DNA of 64,000 bases from Clavulina sp. PMI_390. Lineage: Eukaryota > Basidiomycota > Agaricomycetes > Cantharellales > Hydnaceae. Location: positions 1 through 64,000 of the forward strand of contig WIDE01000142.1 in NCBI GenBank assembly GCA_015039315.1. Reading direction: 5' to 3'. The notes under the pieces are model-generated. The model worked only from the letters and a program-made list of their open reading frames with translations. It had not been told where the DNA came from and did not search any database. The translations under genes and the position numbers were made by a program. Shown here piece after piece: positions 22,823-34,065 of this stretch (positions are counted from its first letter, which is position 1; the number at the start of each line of letters is the position of its first letter).

Positions 22823-24764
22823 ATGAACAACGTCGACGATCTGTACTCAGAGACAATCGATTTTGGGGCTCTAGCGTCTGTATATCAGCCACTACAGCGC
22901 TTGTACGTTCCTTTGGTGACCAAAACCGCTTGACTATTGATCCGGTTGTAGCCTGTTTCCTACCCAGACTGGTGGTTTCTCAATAGATTTCAGGAATTCC
23001 AATGCCCAGAAGTCTGTATCTAATGCTCACTCCATCCGCAGCAGGACCCTATCTTTAACGATCACGCGGTTCACCAGATGTTTGACGGAAGCCCTGCTTG
23101 CGCGAGACTTCGGTCTTTCAATATCATTGCCTGAGGGAAGGTTATGCCCTCCTGTATGACTCTTCTGCTTCTTGGGCCTGCAAATCTTCGCTTGACGTGT
23201 CTCAACCAAATCAGGTACCTAATCGGTATTTGCTCACCTTCTCAGCCAACCCGTAAAATCCCGAGATAATAGCCTGCGCTAGATATCACTACGTCAACTG
23301 GCTCCAGAATGTCATGCTAGCCTACAATAAGCGAGATGAAGAAGTATGGGGGCTCGACATGTATGCGTCATGTTGGTGCGGAGATAGCTACGTTCACGCT
23401 CATTTTTTTTTTCTCTTTGGAAGAGGCACTGGAGCCTCAGCTATCTATCCGCTCCTCGCTTGCACCAAGGAGGCACGATGGAGCATGATAGGGACCGGTC
23501 CGTACACATGCTCAATTCTAACCCAGCGAGTGGTTCCTGACTGTTCTGCTAGACATCGATGAGCTTTCTCTACAATATGCTCGCCAAAATGTGACCCTGA
23601 ACCGGCTCGATGAGCGTATCAAAATCGTTCAGACTTCCGCTGATCGCCCCTTGCTGGAGGAACTGCGCGGAGATGGCAAGCCGACGTAAGTGATGAAGTG
23701 CTGCGGTTTCACAACCCCTTTCTTACCGGCAGTAGGTTTGCATTCACCATGTGTAATCCACCGTTCTACCAGGACGAGGAGGAAATTTCACAATTAGCGC
23801 AGCTCAAGGAATTTGATCCATATTCAGTGAGGACAACCTACAAAGCGTACTCGGGCGTTAAATGAATAAAATATACTCACGGCGGTGCTAGGTGTGCACG
23901 GGCGCAAAAACAGAGATGATTACGGAAGGAGGCGAGGTCCATTTTGTTCGTCGCATGATCAGTGAAAGCCTCGAGCTTCGAACTCGATGTCGGCAAGTGT
24001 TTCACTATCCTTGAGACGTTTTACTCATTGACTTTGGACAGCTGGTTTACCTCCCTTTTGGGAAAATTTTCGTCAGTCAAGGAGGTCATAGAGAAGCTAA
24101 GATCTGAGAAGGTACGTGCCGTCGATCTGATGCGGCTTGCCAGTTCTCATGTGCCGCTCGCAGATTGAAAACTATGCATTGACTGAAATAATTCAAGGCC
24201 AAACAAGAAGATGGGTGATCGCGTGGTCGTTTGGAGATATCCGTCTCCCTGATGTGAGTGGAGCCTGTTGTACAACGCTCAGTATTGTACAGAACTAAGT
24301 GGAGCGTCCGCCGATTGCAGCGTCTAGGTCGTCCTTCCTCCCAATCGCTCCGTGGACTTGTCCCACCTCCGAATACACTGCGTCATCAATTTACCCTAGA
24401 TAAGACGGTTTCTTCCATCGAATTCTTCCAGAATGCCTTGGCAGTTGTTCGGCAGCTAGATAACGTTGACGTCTCCACTGATCACGCTGCGTCCCTCCAA
24501 GCGCATGTGGCGGCCTCGCGGAACACCTGGTCAAGATCGGCTCGCCGTCGCAAAGCTCACGCCGCCGAAATCCCTGAGCCAACCTCTACCCCAATATTGG
24601 AGGTTGCAATCAGACTCGATGACCCGGAGTCCACGGGCATGAACAGCGTCAGTTTCCACCTCGATTGCGTTTGGTTGCGTGGACATCAACGTAACGATTT
24701 CGAGTCTTTTTGGAGCCATGTTTCAAGAAAAGTGTTGGAAACCTGTAAAAACATGAGTCAATGA
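22823..24764 (+). CDS. METTL16-type RNA N6-adenosine methyltransferase
   Basis: Eleven predicted exons: 22823-22902, 22952-23011, 23078-23153, 23266-23360, 23424-23497, 23553-23685, 23736-23826, 23892-23992, 24042-24111, 24164-24253, 24300-24764, about 444 aa. METTL16 landmarks appear in order: IDFGALASVYQPLQR, IDFRNSNAQKCLTEALL and ARDFGLSI, the SAM-binding LDIGTGASAIYPLL (about 102-115), the catalytic NPPF (180-183) in MCNPPFYQD, then WFTSLLGK and RRWVIAWSF. The C-terminal part (FHLDCVWLRGHQRNDFESFW) resembles the vertebrate-conserved region that helps bind U6 snRNA. The expected substrate is U6 snRNA and similar hairpins. The exon 4 start is the weakest junction (acceptor CGAG). Intron 8 uses a GC donor (TCG|GCAAGT). 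Confidence 0.82.
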
Positions 24765-25210
24765 TCCTTTTCCTCACAATCATAACGCGTATCGGGATCA
24801 TTGCGCCATTCGTCAAGCCGCACAGCGCTGTCATCGACCGAGGCTGTCTAAAGTGTATTGTTAAGCTAAACGCCACCATCATTCATATGACGTCTGACAA
24901 GCCCGCGTGCTTGCATGTAGTTTTGGAATTCTCGGAGACCAGCTGCTCCTTGACAGCCAATAACGTTAGCGCATCTAGTTATGCTGAGTAAGACAACGGT
25001 CATAGCTATACTGCCCGCGGTGTCGAAAACGGTGATAATTTTGAAGATAATACTCAAGAAACGGAAAATTGACGCCAAAAATGGTAGCCAGCCTCTTCCG
25101 CCGCACGCCAGCAGGGACTGATAGAGAGAAAAAATAGACCAAATTACGTTCACACCATATGTGTGCAATACCCGCCGTGTTCAGTGCACCGTTGGCCAAG
25201 CTCGGATGGA
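24765..25210. other. Intergenic region between convergent genes
   Basis: Overlapping short frames on both strands include one hydrophobic minus-strand frame (24866-25168), but there is no start context, splice partner or family match. Probably the two 3' UTRs. Confidence 0.45.
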
Positions 25211-28120
25211 TCAAACCCGCCTCCCCGTACCGCGACTCCAGTAGCCATTTCGCTCGAGATTGCGAGCTACCTCACCCTCAATGTTTCCACCGAAAACTGG
25301 CTCCTCCGTAGACGGCGGATGATAGGACCCTAGGGAGGTGGCGTACTCAGGAGCATGTAGCCCCATCAGAAGCGCCCGGCCCTGCTGAAACCGTTGAGAG
25401 ATAGAGGTAACGCGAGGGACAGAGACAAGAGACGGATGTTCGTCGGCTTCGCGAAGATCGGGTGATTGAGGAACGATGAAGCCTTGTGGTGTTGTGAATT
25501 CGGGGTCTTGCCGGACAGAGACTTCTGAAGCCGCGTCCCATGCAGCAGACATGTGTTCGTCGAGATACGCATTCTGCGGTTGCTCCGAGGAGGTTTCAAC
25601 AGGCTTGACTCCGAGGACTTCGCCAGGGACCGAATAGAATAGCTCCTCATGGCGGCTTGAAGGTGACGCGTGCTCTGAATATCCAGCGCCGCCGGTAAGT
25701 TTCAACTGCGAGGGAGCGTCCCAAGGGAAATGAGTAATTTCGGGACTGCATCCGTGAAGATAGGGCTCATTGAGTACACGATAAACGGGCGACGAAGGAT
25801 TGGATCCGCAATACTCCCGTGAAGCATCTTCCATCTGAATCCGGGTATGAGTGGGGATGGGCATAAGACGGCGCCCCAAGTTGACAGCTGCTAGCTGGTT
25901 GCGGTTTGTCGGGAAGGCGGCGGAAGGGGCCATGCTGGGATGCGGCGCATCGGAAAAAGCATTGAAGTCGTTGTCGATCTGGGAGTCCATGATACCTCCA
26001 TTGCGCGGGAAAGGTTGATAGCTTGCGAGAGGGATATCCGCGATGTCCATAGAATGTGGCTGCTGCGCGCGATAGGAGGATGAAGGCGGAATGATGAAAT
26101 TTGAGGAGTGTTTGCTTGAGTGATGAATGAAAGGGTGAACTGCCATAGGGAACATTACTTCATCCTCGCTAGCAGGTAATGCGTGCTCGACATAGTTTGA
26201 TGCTTCGTTTGCGTCTGTGGCGTCGACGATTCCGGTCAAGCCGTCCTCGGGTGCCGACGTCGCGAGGTAGAACCTTTCCTCCGAAAAAGCTTCTTCAATT
26301 CCCTGTGAACCATCATGATGGCATCCATCGCACACGAGCTGGAAATAGTTGGCGACACCCGCATCTGAGCTATAGGAAAGCATTGGGGAGGCAGGCTGCA
26401 CCTCATTACCGTATGGACCGGGGCTAGGGGCGCACGATGCTTGTAAGTCGTTGGGCTTGGCGCTGTCAAAATCTTCCCCCTCTGCCCTAACGTTCCGCTC
26501 TGGCCGAATACGAGCTGAAGAGATGGGTGCAACTAGAGAGTGGCGGTCTTCTTCCTTATCGTCCTGACTCGTAGGCTCCAGTACAACGGATTGATCGCCA
26601 TCCTGGGATGACTCATACGGCGATCGCGGTGGGGAGATCCCTTCTGCAGACCAATCTATTTCCCATTCTGGGGAAAACCTCGCCCTAGCTTGTGCGTCAT
26701 GATGCTGTTCGGGATTCGGTGCCTTCAGAGGCTTGCTCTTAGGATTAAAGAAGCGAGATATTCTGTCCTTTTTGATTGTATTGGTGGTGGCTTGGCCTTG
26801 AGGGGCTTCGCATGCACTGGTGGAGATTTTAGACTCGTTGGATGAAGTTGCATGCTGCGCGCGAGGAGGATTCTTTTTCGGTGATTTCCAAGATGATACT
26901 GAAGATGAAGAGGAGTTTTCATGAGCCACTAAAGATGTTGTCGACGTGGAGTCTAGCTGCCGAGTACGGTTCAAGAAAGTTCGTTCGTCAAAGGTATTGG
27001 ACTCTGTGCTCCAATATCAGCCACCAGCCGCTAAGAATTCTGGGCTTGCTTACTATGCTTATTTCGCTTATGATTTAGATTTTTCCGATCACTAGTGGTG
27101 ACGGCAGTGCGTGCTGAGCTGACGCCTTTGTTGAAAACTCCGATTTTTGCGGGTCCCTTCAGCTAGGAAACGGGTTCTTCAGAGGTCATAATTCCATGCT
27201 CAACGACCCACTCACCGTTATTCGACTTCTAGCTAAGTTATCAGCTGTGAAACTCTCCATGAGGGCCAGACCAGGCGCGAGCTTGCCACGACGTGAGGTA
27301 ACTTTAGGTGGTGTGGGTTCAGGAACGGTGTTTTCTTTCGATTCAGATGAGCTAACGTCTCCCTGCGCACGGGACGAACTGTGGCGAGCTTTCTTGCGAC
27401 CCTTGGTCTTGGTGGGGGAGGAACGAGAACGCTGGCGACGACGTTTAGAAGCAACTTTGAGTTCGGGTTTCGATGAAGTAGAACTTTGATCGGAAGGGAT
27501 CTGGTTCTTATACGTGGGGATGCCTCGGGCGGGGCTCATTATTGCTTTCTTCGCGCGACGGCGTTCACGTCGCTCGGCTAGTCCTATCAGACGCTGTGAG
27601 CAAATATGTTTCACTGGAGCTAAGGGCTGATGTTTGACTTACGTGCTTGGTGTTCATCAAGATACAGCTCTCGTTGGGCTGAGTGGTCTGCGATAGCAGA
27701 CTTGCTGCTCTTCTGCAACTGGTTGTAACGAGCGGCTCGAGGTTGCACATCTTCATGTGGACTTCGGTCCATCTTCAGGGCATTAGGTTTCGCACTTGAC
27801 AGGAGACTGGTATCTTCTGGGGCTAGCGGGACGCGGGGTTGGAGAAGAGGGCTGGACGGCATCACTGCGAGAGTCGAGGGGGGTAGCATCATTGTAGTAC
27901 CTTTTGCCGACGATTTGAGAGGGTGTTTAGCTTTTGAACTTTGAGAGCGGTGTTTCATGATATCTTCATTCCATTTTGATGCCTCGATCGCCCCTTCCTT
28001 TGCGTATTGACGAGCATATCGCTGTTGCTCGTCCACGAATCGTTGAACAGACTGAGAAAGTTGATTGGCAGCCTGGGATGATGAAATCGCCAGGTTTTCT
28101 GCACTGAGACGGTGCTCCAT
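25211..28120 (-). CDS. Uncharacterised large disordered protein with basic nuclear-type motif
   Basis: Exons 28120-27643, 27583-27216, 27162-27054 and 27003-25211 join in frame to 915 aa from a clear ATG. The N-terminal 60 residues are helical and Gln-rich (NQLSQSVQRFVDEQQRYARQ), possibly a short coiled coil. Exon 2 has a highly basic Ser/Arg/Lys region (SKRRRQRSRSS, KGRKKARHSS) that looks like a bipartite nuclear localisation signal. The remaining 600 residues are Ser/Pro/Glu-rich and probably disordered. No enzyme or named domain is visible. What appears as two separate frames becomes one protein because the introns at 27215-27163 and 27053-27004 restore phase exactly. A nuclear structural, cell-cycle or chromatin role is possible but unproven. 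Confidence 0.72.
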
Positions 28121-28658
28121 AGGGTTCAGCCTTATTTTAGTTACTTATGAGGGTCATAGACTGCAGGAAACAGTGGCCTGAGGAGCTGGCCTGTGGGTGA
28201 AGTAGAGAGAGCATGTCAGATTCTCACGCTCAAACTGAATTGAACTGCGCAAGACTGAACCTCCACATCAGGACCAGCGGTCCTCAGCCTGCGAACCCGA
28301 CTTTGGGCTCGAATATCTGTATCACTGAAGGCAGCCCTATCTCAGGCTTCCGCGTAGTACTCTACATTCAGGCAGCTAGATGATGGAGAGCAAAAACAAC
28401 ATCTCATTTGGTACCAGCTACTCACCCAAGTACGCCAAACTGCACAATCTGACATCGCTTCAAGACTCGACTGACATGCTCTCGACCAACCCATAGTGTG
28501 AGCGTGATCTGTCCCCCAGAGACTCATGATCCGGGTGTCTGATCGAGACTTTTGACCTCGCAAAGTATTGGACCTATGACGGTGATTGAGTCACCGCTTC
28601 TCAGCATATTCTTGGGGCTTATGTCTAAATTTCGCTATCTATAGGACATAAGGGTATC
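28121..28658. other. Divergent intergenic region
   Basis: Promoter region between the disordered-protein gene (-) and the isochorismatase-like gene (+). No gene or repeat seen. Confidence 0.5.
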
Positions 28659-29682
28659 ATGGACCTCGGGCGAGGCGATGAGAATGTCGTACAATTGGAA
28701 ACAACAACCCTTCCAGTCCAGATCAGCCCCAGGCGAACAGCCCTCGTTGTTGTTGACGTACGTAACCCCTAAATATTGGAGAATTCATCAATGAGACTGA
28801 CATGTGATTCACAGATGCAAAACTTCTTTCTCCATCCTGTGTTTCGATCTCATCCAAGTGGCCTCAGCGCCTATGAGACTCTTGTGTCGTCGACAATTCC
28901 TTCTTGCCAAAAAGCTGGGATCGACATTATCTTCGTCAACTGGGGCCTCACTGAGTATGATCTAGCCACCATGCCCCCCATGTTACACCGGAGCTTCTCC
29001 AAGGATATTGTTGATGTAATGCCCCAAGGTGTGGCACCTCAATCATCGGCCACGGACGCCAAGATGGAGGAGGCGCCAAGAACTATGAGCGTCAAACCAG
29101 AGCATCCAGCGGCGCCGATATATATCGGCCTTGGGAGGGACCTCGGGACCCGAGCCTTCGTTTCATCTAATGGCGACACGAGCCCGATTACCGCTGGCCG
29201 AGTGCTCATGAGAGGCTCCTGGAACGCCGGGCTCTATGGCGGATTGGACGAGGTATACCGACAGTTGGGGCCACATGCGGGATCGCCTGCCCAGCTTCCC
29301 GAGGAAAAGCGCCAATCCCGGGCGTATCTCGCCCACAAGAATCGCTTAAGCGGTTTGTGGGGCCAGACAACCCCTCTGGAGGAGCTTCTGCATTCACTCG
29401 ACATCACCACCTTGTTGTTCGCGGGCGTGAACACAGACCAGTAAGTCTTGATATTGGATTTTCCATTACCTAGCTAATTCATGATGACGGTATTACAGGT
29501 GTGTCTCAGGAACAATGGGGGATGCTTTCTCCAAAGGCTTTGATTGCATTCTTCTCACGGATGCATGCGGGACTACCTCCCCACAATATATGTCTGATGC
29601 AGTCTACCGTAATGCGGAACGGTGTTGGGGATTCGTTTCTAGCTCGGACAAGCTAGCTGCTACGGTCACTGGCCTGCCTTGA
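28659..29682 (+). CDS. Isochorismatase-family cysteine hydrolase
   Basis: Exons 28659-28757, 28815-29440 and 29499-29682 give 302 aa. The fold's catalytic triad is visible: Asp33 at the end of ALVVVD followed by MQNFF, Lys208 in AHKNRLSG and nucleophile Cys243 in NTDQCVSGTMGDAF. The intron after Asp33 splits the VVD-MQN motif, and the second intron lies in the Gln codon before Cys243. Members hydrolyse amide or ether bonds in small molecules (isochorismate, nicotinamide, ureidoacrylate). The approximately 60-residue insertion in the middle (about 95-150) is unusual compared with minimal 180-residue family members and fits the longer ureidoacrylate-hydrolase-like fungal group. Substrate unknown. 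Confidence 0.87.
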
Positions 29683-30073
29683 AGCTCTAGGAATGGTAGG
29701 CTTTCAGTCGCCCCACTACTTCGCATAACGGGAAACATATCCCGTAGCAGATGGCGCATCAATTCATTCAACTTGAATTTACGTCCGTTTACCGTGTAGC
29801 GACCGTAGCCACACATTGATATCCAACTGGCAATCTCATGATATCTGCGACCACGTCATGTCCAGAGGTGCCGCAGCTCCAATCCTGGGAGTAATGTGCA
29901 CCTCGTCAATCATCCTCGAAGAACCGGAAAGCGGGAGGACGGCCCACCGGCCTGAGTGCCATCTCGGCCGCGGCGCCGGCGGTCCTGGAAGGCTTCTTGA
30001 TCGTGGTGATTTCCTAAGACCTTGTGAATAGCCTCTGCCCTCTTATACTCTGACATGGTCAATATTCGTGAGC
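29683..30073. other. Intergenic region
   Basis: About 390 bp between two same-strand genes. I see nothing gene-like on either strand. Confidence 0.5.
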
Positions 30074-31461
30074 ATGGCTACACACTCCTCCCTCAAGGTG
30101 AGGTTTGAGATACTATCATGGCGTTGCACCCTACAAGCTAACTATTTTTCTTCATGCTGCACTAGACCAGCCGACTAACACCGGTATCCATCCCTTGGGA
30201 TCTTCTGGCTTCTATCGTGAACGTTGCGGACTTTAGGACTCTCAAAATCTTGAACCTTGTTTGTAAAGATTTTGAGGAAGAGGCTGCTCGTCGTCTCTGG
30301 CGCATCATCACCATATTCACCGCTCGACACGATCAATGCGAGGCAAGACAGCACATTTATACAAAGCTCGAAATCATTCGACGCCATGTTAAACACCTCG
30401 ATGAAATACGCTTCGGCTCATATAGCGTATATCGTCAGGTCTGGCAACAGGAAGACCCCTTACCCTTCCTACAAACGCTATTCTGCCTTCTCAATCAATC
30501 ATGCCTCCGTGGCCTATCTATCGGTCTCTTCACAGATTGCCCTGCAATGCGCTCGATGGTTCGCTCGCATGGCCTTCCTTCCAATCTGCGAAGGCTGGAC
30601 CTCGTGCCATCCGAAACTGATTTGGGACAGCTTGGAAAATCCCTCCATACATTGCAGTTTCTTCGGCTCCATAGCCCAAAAAGCATTCCTTTCAGCGCCT
30701 TCGCCGCCTCCCCACTCGTCCCAAAGTCCCTTTCCCTTTCCCTTCCTCCACATTCTACTTTCTCAACGCTTCGCACGCTCAAGATGGATAGTCTTGAGAG
30801 GCTTGGTGATCTCCAGCACTGCTCCTTCCCATTATTGGAGCATCTCAGCTTATCAGGCATACATCGCGAGTCAATTGATGCAATTGTTACGCTGCTATCT
30901 GGTCTCTCCCCTGACCCCAATCACAGGTATTCATCCGCCACTTCCCTCCCCACACTCCGATCGCTCTCCCTGCGAATCGCGCCCCAGCTCAGCATTGACT
31001 TTTCCAACTCTGCGCTGTGCTCCTCACTACTCTTACACTCACGCATCCAAAGCTCCGGGGTGCTGGCTCATATGGAAACCCTCGACATTCTTCACGAGGA
31101 ATTTCCAACTCAGGCACTGTTCGACAGCACTCTCCTCCAGATCCTCGAAGCTTTTGTCGATCTCAAGCACTTCAGATGCGATATTCTCATCGATGGGAGG
31201 AATTACACGTCGTACACGCCTCTGGTTATTAGCGAGCACACACTCAGGGCTGCGTTCAGTCGTGATTCTCGAGCCACTCAGTCTTGCCAGAGGCTGGAAG
31301 AGATCGTACTCAATTCATTGGTATGGCGGGATACGGGGGAGATAATTCGCCCATCCCCTTGGGTACGCAAGTATAGAGCACGTACCCCCCAGTTGGATGG
31401 CCGGGAGCATGAGGATGCCGCATGGGAGGTTGTGGATGAGCGCATGAACAGTTTATGGTAA
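30074..31461 (+). CDS. F-box-like / leucine-rich-type protein
   Basis: Exon 1 (30074-30097) encodes MATHSSLK; exon 2 (30166-31461) completes a 439-aa protein. The second exon opens with an F-box-like helix bundle (IPWDLLASIVNVADFRTL, then ILNLVCKDFEEEAARRLWR), followed by Leu-rich repeats of irregular length with LxxLxL spacing (LRRLDLVPS, LRTLKMDSL, LEHLSLSGI). Such proteins usually recruit substrates to SCF ubiquitin ligases through Skp1, but these fungal families are large, fast-evolving and mostly uncharacterised. It is unrelated in detail to the 50-57 kb F-box array. The start was chosen because its 24-nt exon alone gives the correct phase for exon 2. Confidence 0.75.
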
Positions 31462-31715
31462 AGATGGTAACTCTTGAACCAAGCCGATATGATTCCTATA
31501 TGAAACCTGCTCCTCGATTATCCAAATATATCTAGTGCTTTAACACAAGGCGTCTGTCAATTGAGTGCAGCCCTTACTGAGTCACTACACGAAGAGTCAA
31601 GGGTTCGTTGCTGTGAATATTTCTCAGCTTCGTTGCCTACAGCAAGCGCTAGCGATAACAAACATAATGGCAGTTAATTAACCAAGTTGAAAGAATGATC
31701 GTACAGCGCTGTGAA

Positions 31716-33898
31716 CTATCCCTTGTTAGGGTGTTGCAAATGGGGGTAATGCCTGATTCGTTTCGATGCCGGAGAAGCAGTTTTTGGACTACTTGGCTGG
31801 TCCGGAAACGGTAATCGACACCGGGGAGACCCACAGCGGCAGCAAGGCGCAAAGCCGGGGACATCGTCGGGGAAGTAATCAATAGTGAGTTCTTCATGAG
31901 GCTTGATGTCTCGATAGGCAACGAACACAAGTCGTGGCAGTTGATGCTGGTCAGATCAGGGTAATGAGCGATTCGGAAATAGTGGACAGTTGTGGGCAGA
32001 CTTACAATAGGATTAGCGTCGACAGCTACAGGAACAGCAATCATGTTCGGATCACAACTATGACTATAAACGAGTTGAGGGATGTGAGCCTAACTGTCAG
32101 AGCGCCAGATGACCGGGCATGGTGAAGATCAACCCACTTTAGAAACCGAGACCAGTTTCCTGAAAGGGAGAGGACGAGTAGGAAGCACGCATACAAGGGA
32201 CGGAATAAGGAAGTGACATACCACATTTTGAGGCATTTACAGCATACAGACCACCATCGGTCTCGCCGTCGAGGTCGAATATATAGGTTTGGTCCTCTTC
32301 CTTACTGGCTGACGAGTTTGTTGCACGTTGATGCCTAGTGAACAAGGGTAAGCATCGCATACCGTAACGTATGGATTGGTATGTATGTTTCTCACACTAG
32401 TTGACTGGCAGGATACCACGTTAGGAATGGAAGAATATAAGAATGAACTATCAACTACGTACCCCGTAAAAAACCCGAGAACATGACCCCGTGGCAGAGC
32501 AACCGACGGGCGAACCCCCCAGCCGCGGTCATCTGTTTCATGCGTCCAACGGGGTCGTTGACTCGAGGTTGGGGCAGGAGCTGCATATGGAAGCTTGAAA
32601 ATCTCTAACGGGACGCTCCGTGGCCACTGGCTTCGACGATTAGGGCACATTTTGTCGCATTTACAAAACTTTCGGGCCGGTTACTAACCAGCCTGTGAGG
32701 TATCTCACTTCAAGTAGATCATACCTTATGGCATTCGAGACCATAGCTGCTCCCTCGCAGATCATCAAGAAATGTGTACGTTCCCTGAGGGTAAACACAA
32801 ACAGGGAATTAGGGCTTGCACAACACCCACTAACGATATCAATGCAAGGGAGCTTACCGTACTGTCATAGAGGTAATGTCTGAAAGATCGTTTCTGAATG
32901 CAAGTGCATCGGCAAGGGGCCAAGCCCTTGCGAATGATATCAGGCCCTGAGAAACTGCAACAGTCACTGTTACAACTCTCTGGTCTAAGCATATCCGGGA
33001 ATTTTATTATTGATCTATTGATAACAGAGCTAATTACATGTCGTGACAGAATCAAGCATCACAGAAACACTCACGTATCGAAGCTGCCCTCTAGATAGAC
33101 GAAATCACGCATCCCCTGAGGGCGTTTCTGGGTGTCCACATCATTGACAAAAGTTATGGATGCGGCACCCTCTAGAGCCGCCAGCTTTGTCCAACGTGAC
33201 GAAAGCTTTGTTCTCGCCTTCTCAGATGGTGCTGAGCTGGATGTGCTTGGGGCTTTGCGCCCTTGGCCCAGAAGTCCAAGAAGATAATCCACACGCCTTT
33301 TGATGACTATAGCATTTGGGATACGGGTGGAGGGGCCCAAAAAGATCTTATCCTTTAAGATAGGATCGGCTGAAATCTGACGCCATCGCCCATAACCGTG
33401 CTGATGAACGGCAAGCATTAAGGCGACGTCCTCCAGCTCGCCCCATTCCACATCCCAGTTGAGAGTGGGTCGAGGAGGGTGGGACATGGCACGTAAGATA
33501 TGTGCTCCAGTAGTCAGTGACCGGTCAGACGACGAGAGCTCTGATTGCATCAGAGTGCGGAGTCCGATTTCGCCTTTCCGGCGTAACATAACGATTCTTT
33601 CCTCAGCCAACTTGGCTTCATCGGATCGTGGTTGGGCGCGGCGAACGTGTGAAGAACCTGAGATAGTCCTCATGCTTCCCAGAGCACGAGGCGGCGTCAC
33701 TGGCGTAGGGAGACGCGCAGGGGGGCTAGTATGAGATGGGGTACGGAGAGGAAATCGCTGAATTCTAGGGGGATCAAATATCGAGGAGCGTGGCCGCTGC
33801 TGTTGAACGACTTGAGACGGTGAGATGGATGGAGCCTGGGTGTCAGTTCCTGTTCCCAGGTGGTTGTAGCCAGATGACGCCTGAGATGTGGAGGCCAT
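31716..33898 (-). CDS. SET-domain histone methyltransferase (H3K9/KMT1-like) with CHD1-like SLIDE domain
   Basis: Eight exons on the minus strand: 33898-33075, 33014-32858, 32784-32725, 32668-32463, 32334-32222, 32159-32138, 32063-32006, 31946-31716, giving 556 aa. Residues about 141-210 (RPTLNWDVEWGELEDVALML, HQHGYGRWRQI, RIPNAIVIKRRVDYLLGLL) match the SANT-SLIDE region of CHD1 (1272-1354 of the protein at 58-64 kb). A Cys-rich pre-SET follows (about 285-357), then SET: GWGVRP (396-401), NWSRFLNHSCDPN (455-467), ELTIDY (499-504) and a post-SET CCRCG/RC cluster (515-523). Pre-SET plus SET plus post-SET is the SUV39/Clr4/DIM-5 arrangement for H3K9 methylation. No chromodomain is visible. A 22-nt microexon supplies the core of the NHSC motif. 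A 20-residue insertion sits before SET (about 373-392). Confidence 0.85.
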
Positions 33899-34065
33899 AA
33901 TTATAACAAAAGATGTCCGATCTAAACAAAATTCCTTATCGCCGATAACAAGAGAGAATGTCCGAGAATGTCGCCCGAGCCAGAGAGTCCACACACAAGG
34001 CCAAGTTGCCGTGTTGTTGTAGTGAGTTGGCAGCTCTTTGGCCACCTTTCGGCTTCCACTCACAT
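33899..34065. promoter_or_regulatory. Short bidirectional promoter between SET gene and Tfb1
   Basis: Only 167 bp separate the two divergent ATGs, so 5' UTRs and core promoters must share or overlap. I see no obvious TATA box, which is normal for housekeeping divergent pairs. Confidence 0.6.

Noticed and set aside
24866..25168. Hydrophobic minus-strand open frame downstream of METTL16
   Set aside because: No good start, splice partner or family similarity; lies in a convergent 3' region.
30257..31345. 362-residue frame overlapping the F-box-like gene at 30.1 kb
   Set aside because: Different frame of the same exon; composition is Ser/Pro/His-rich noise, and only the other frame contains the F-box and Leu-rich repeats.
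32040..32065. Apparent frameshift in the SET domain just before HSCDPN
   Set aside because: A 22-nt microexon at 32138-32159 restores the frame and yields the expected NHSC motif, so no frameshift is needed.
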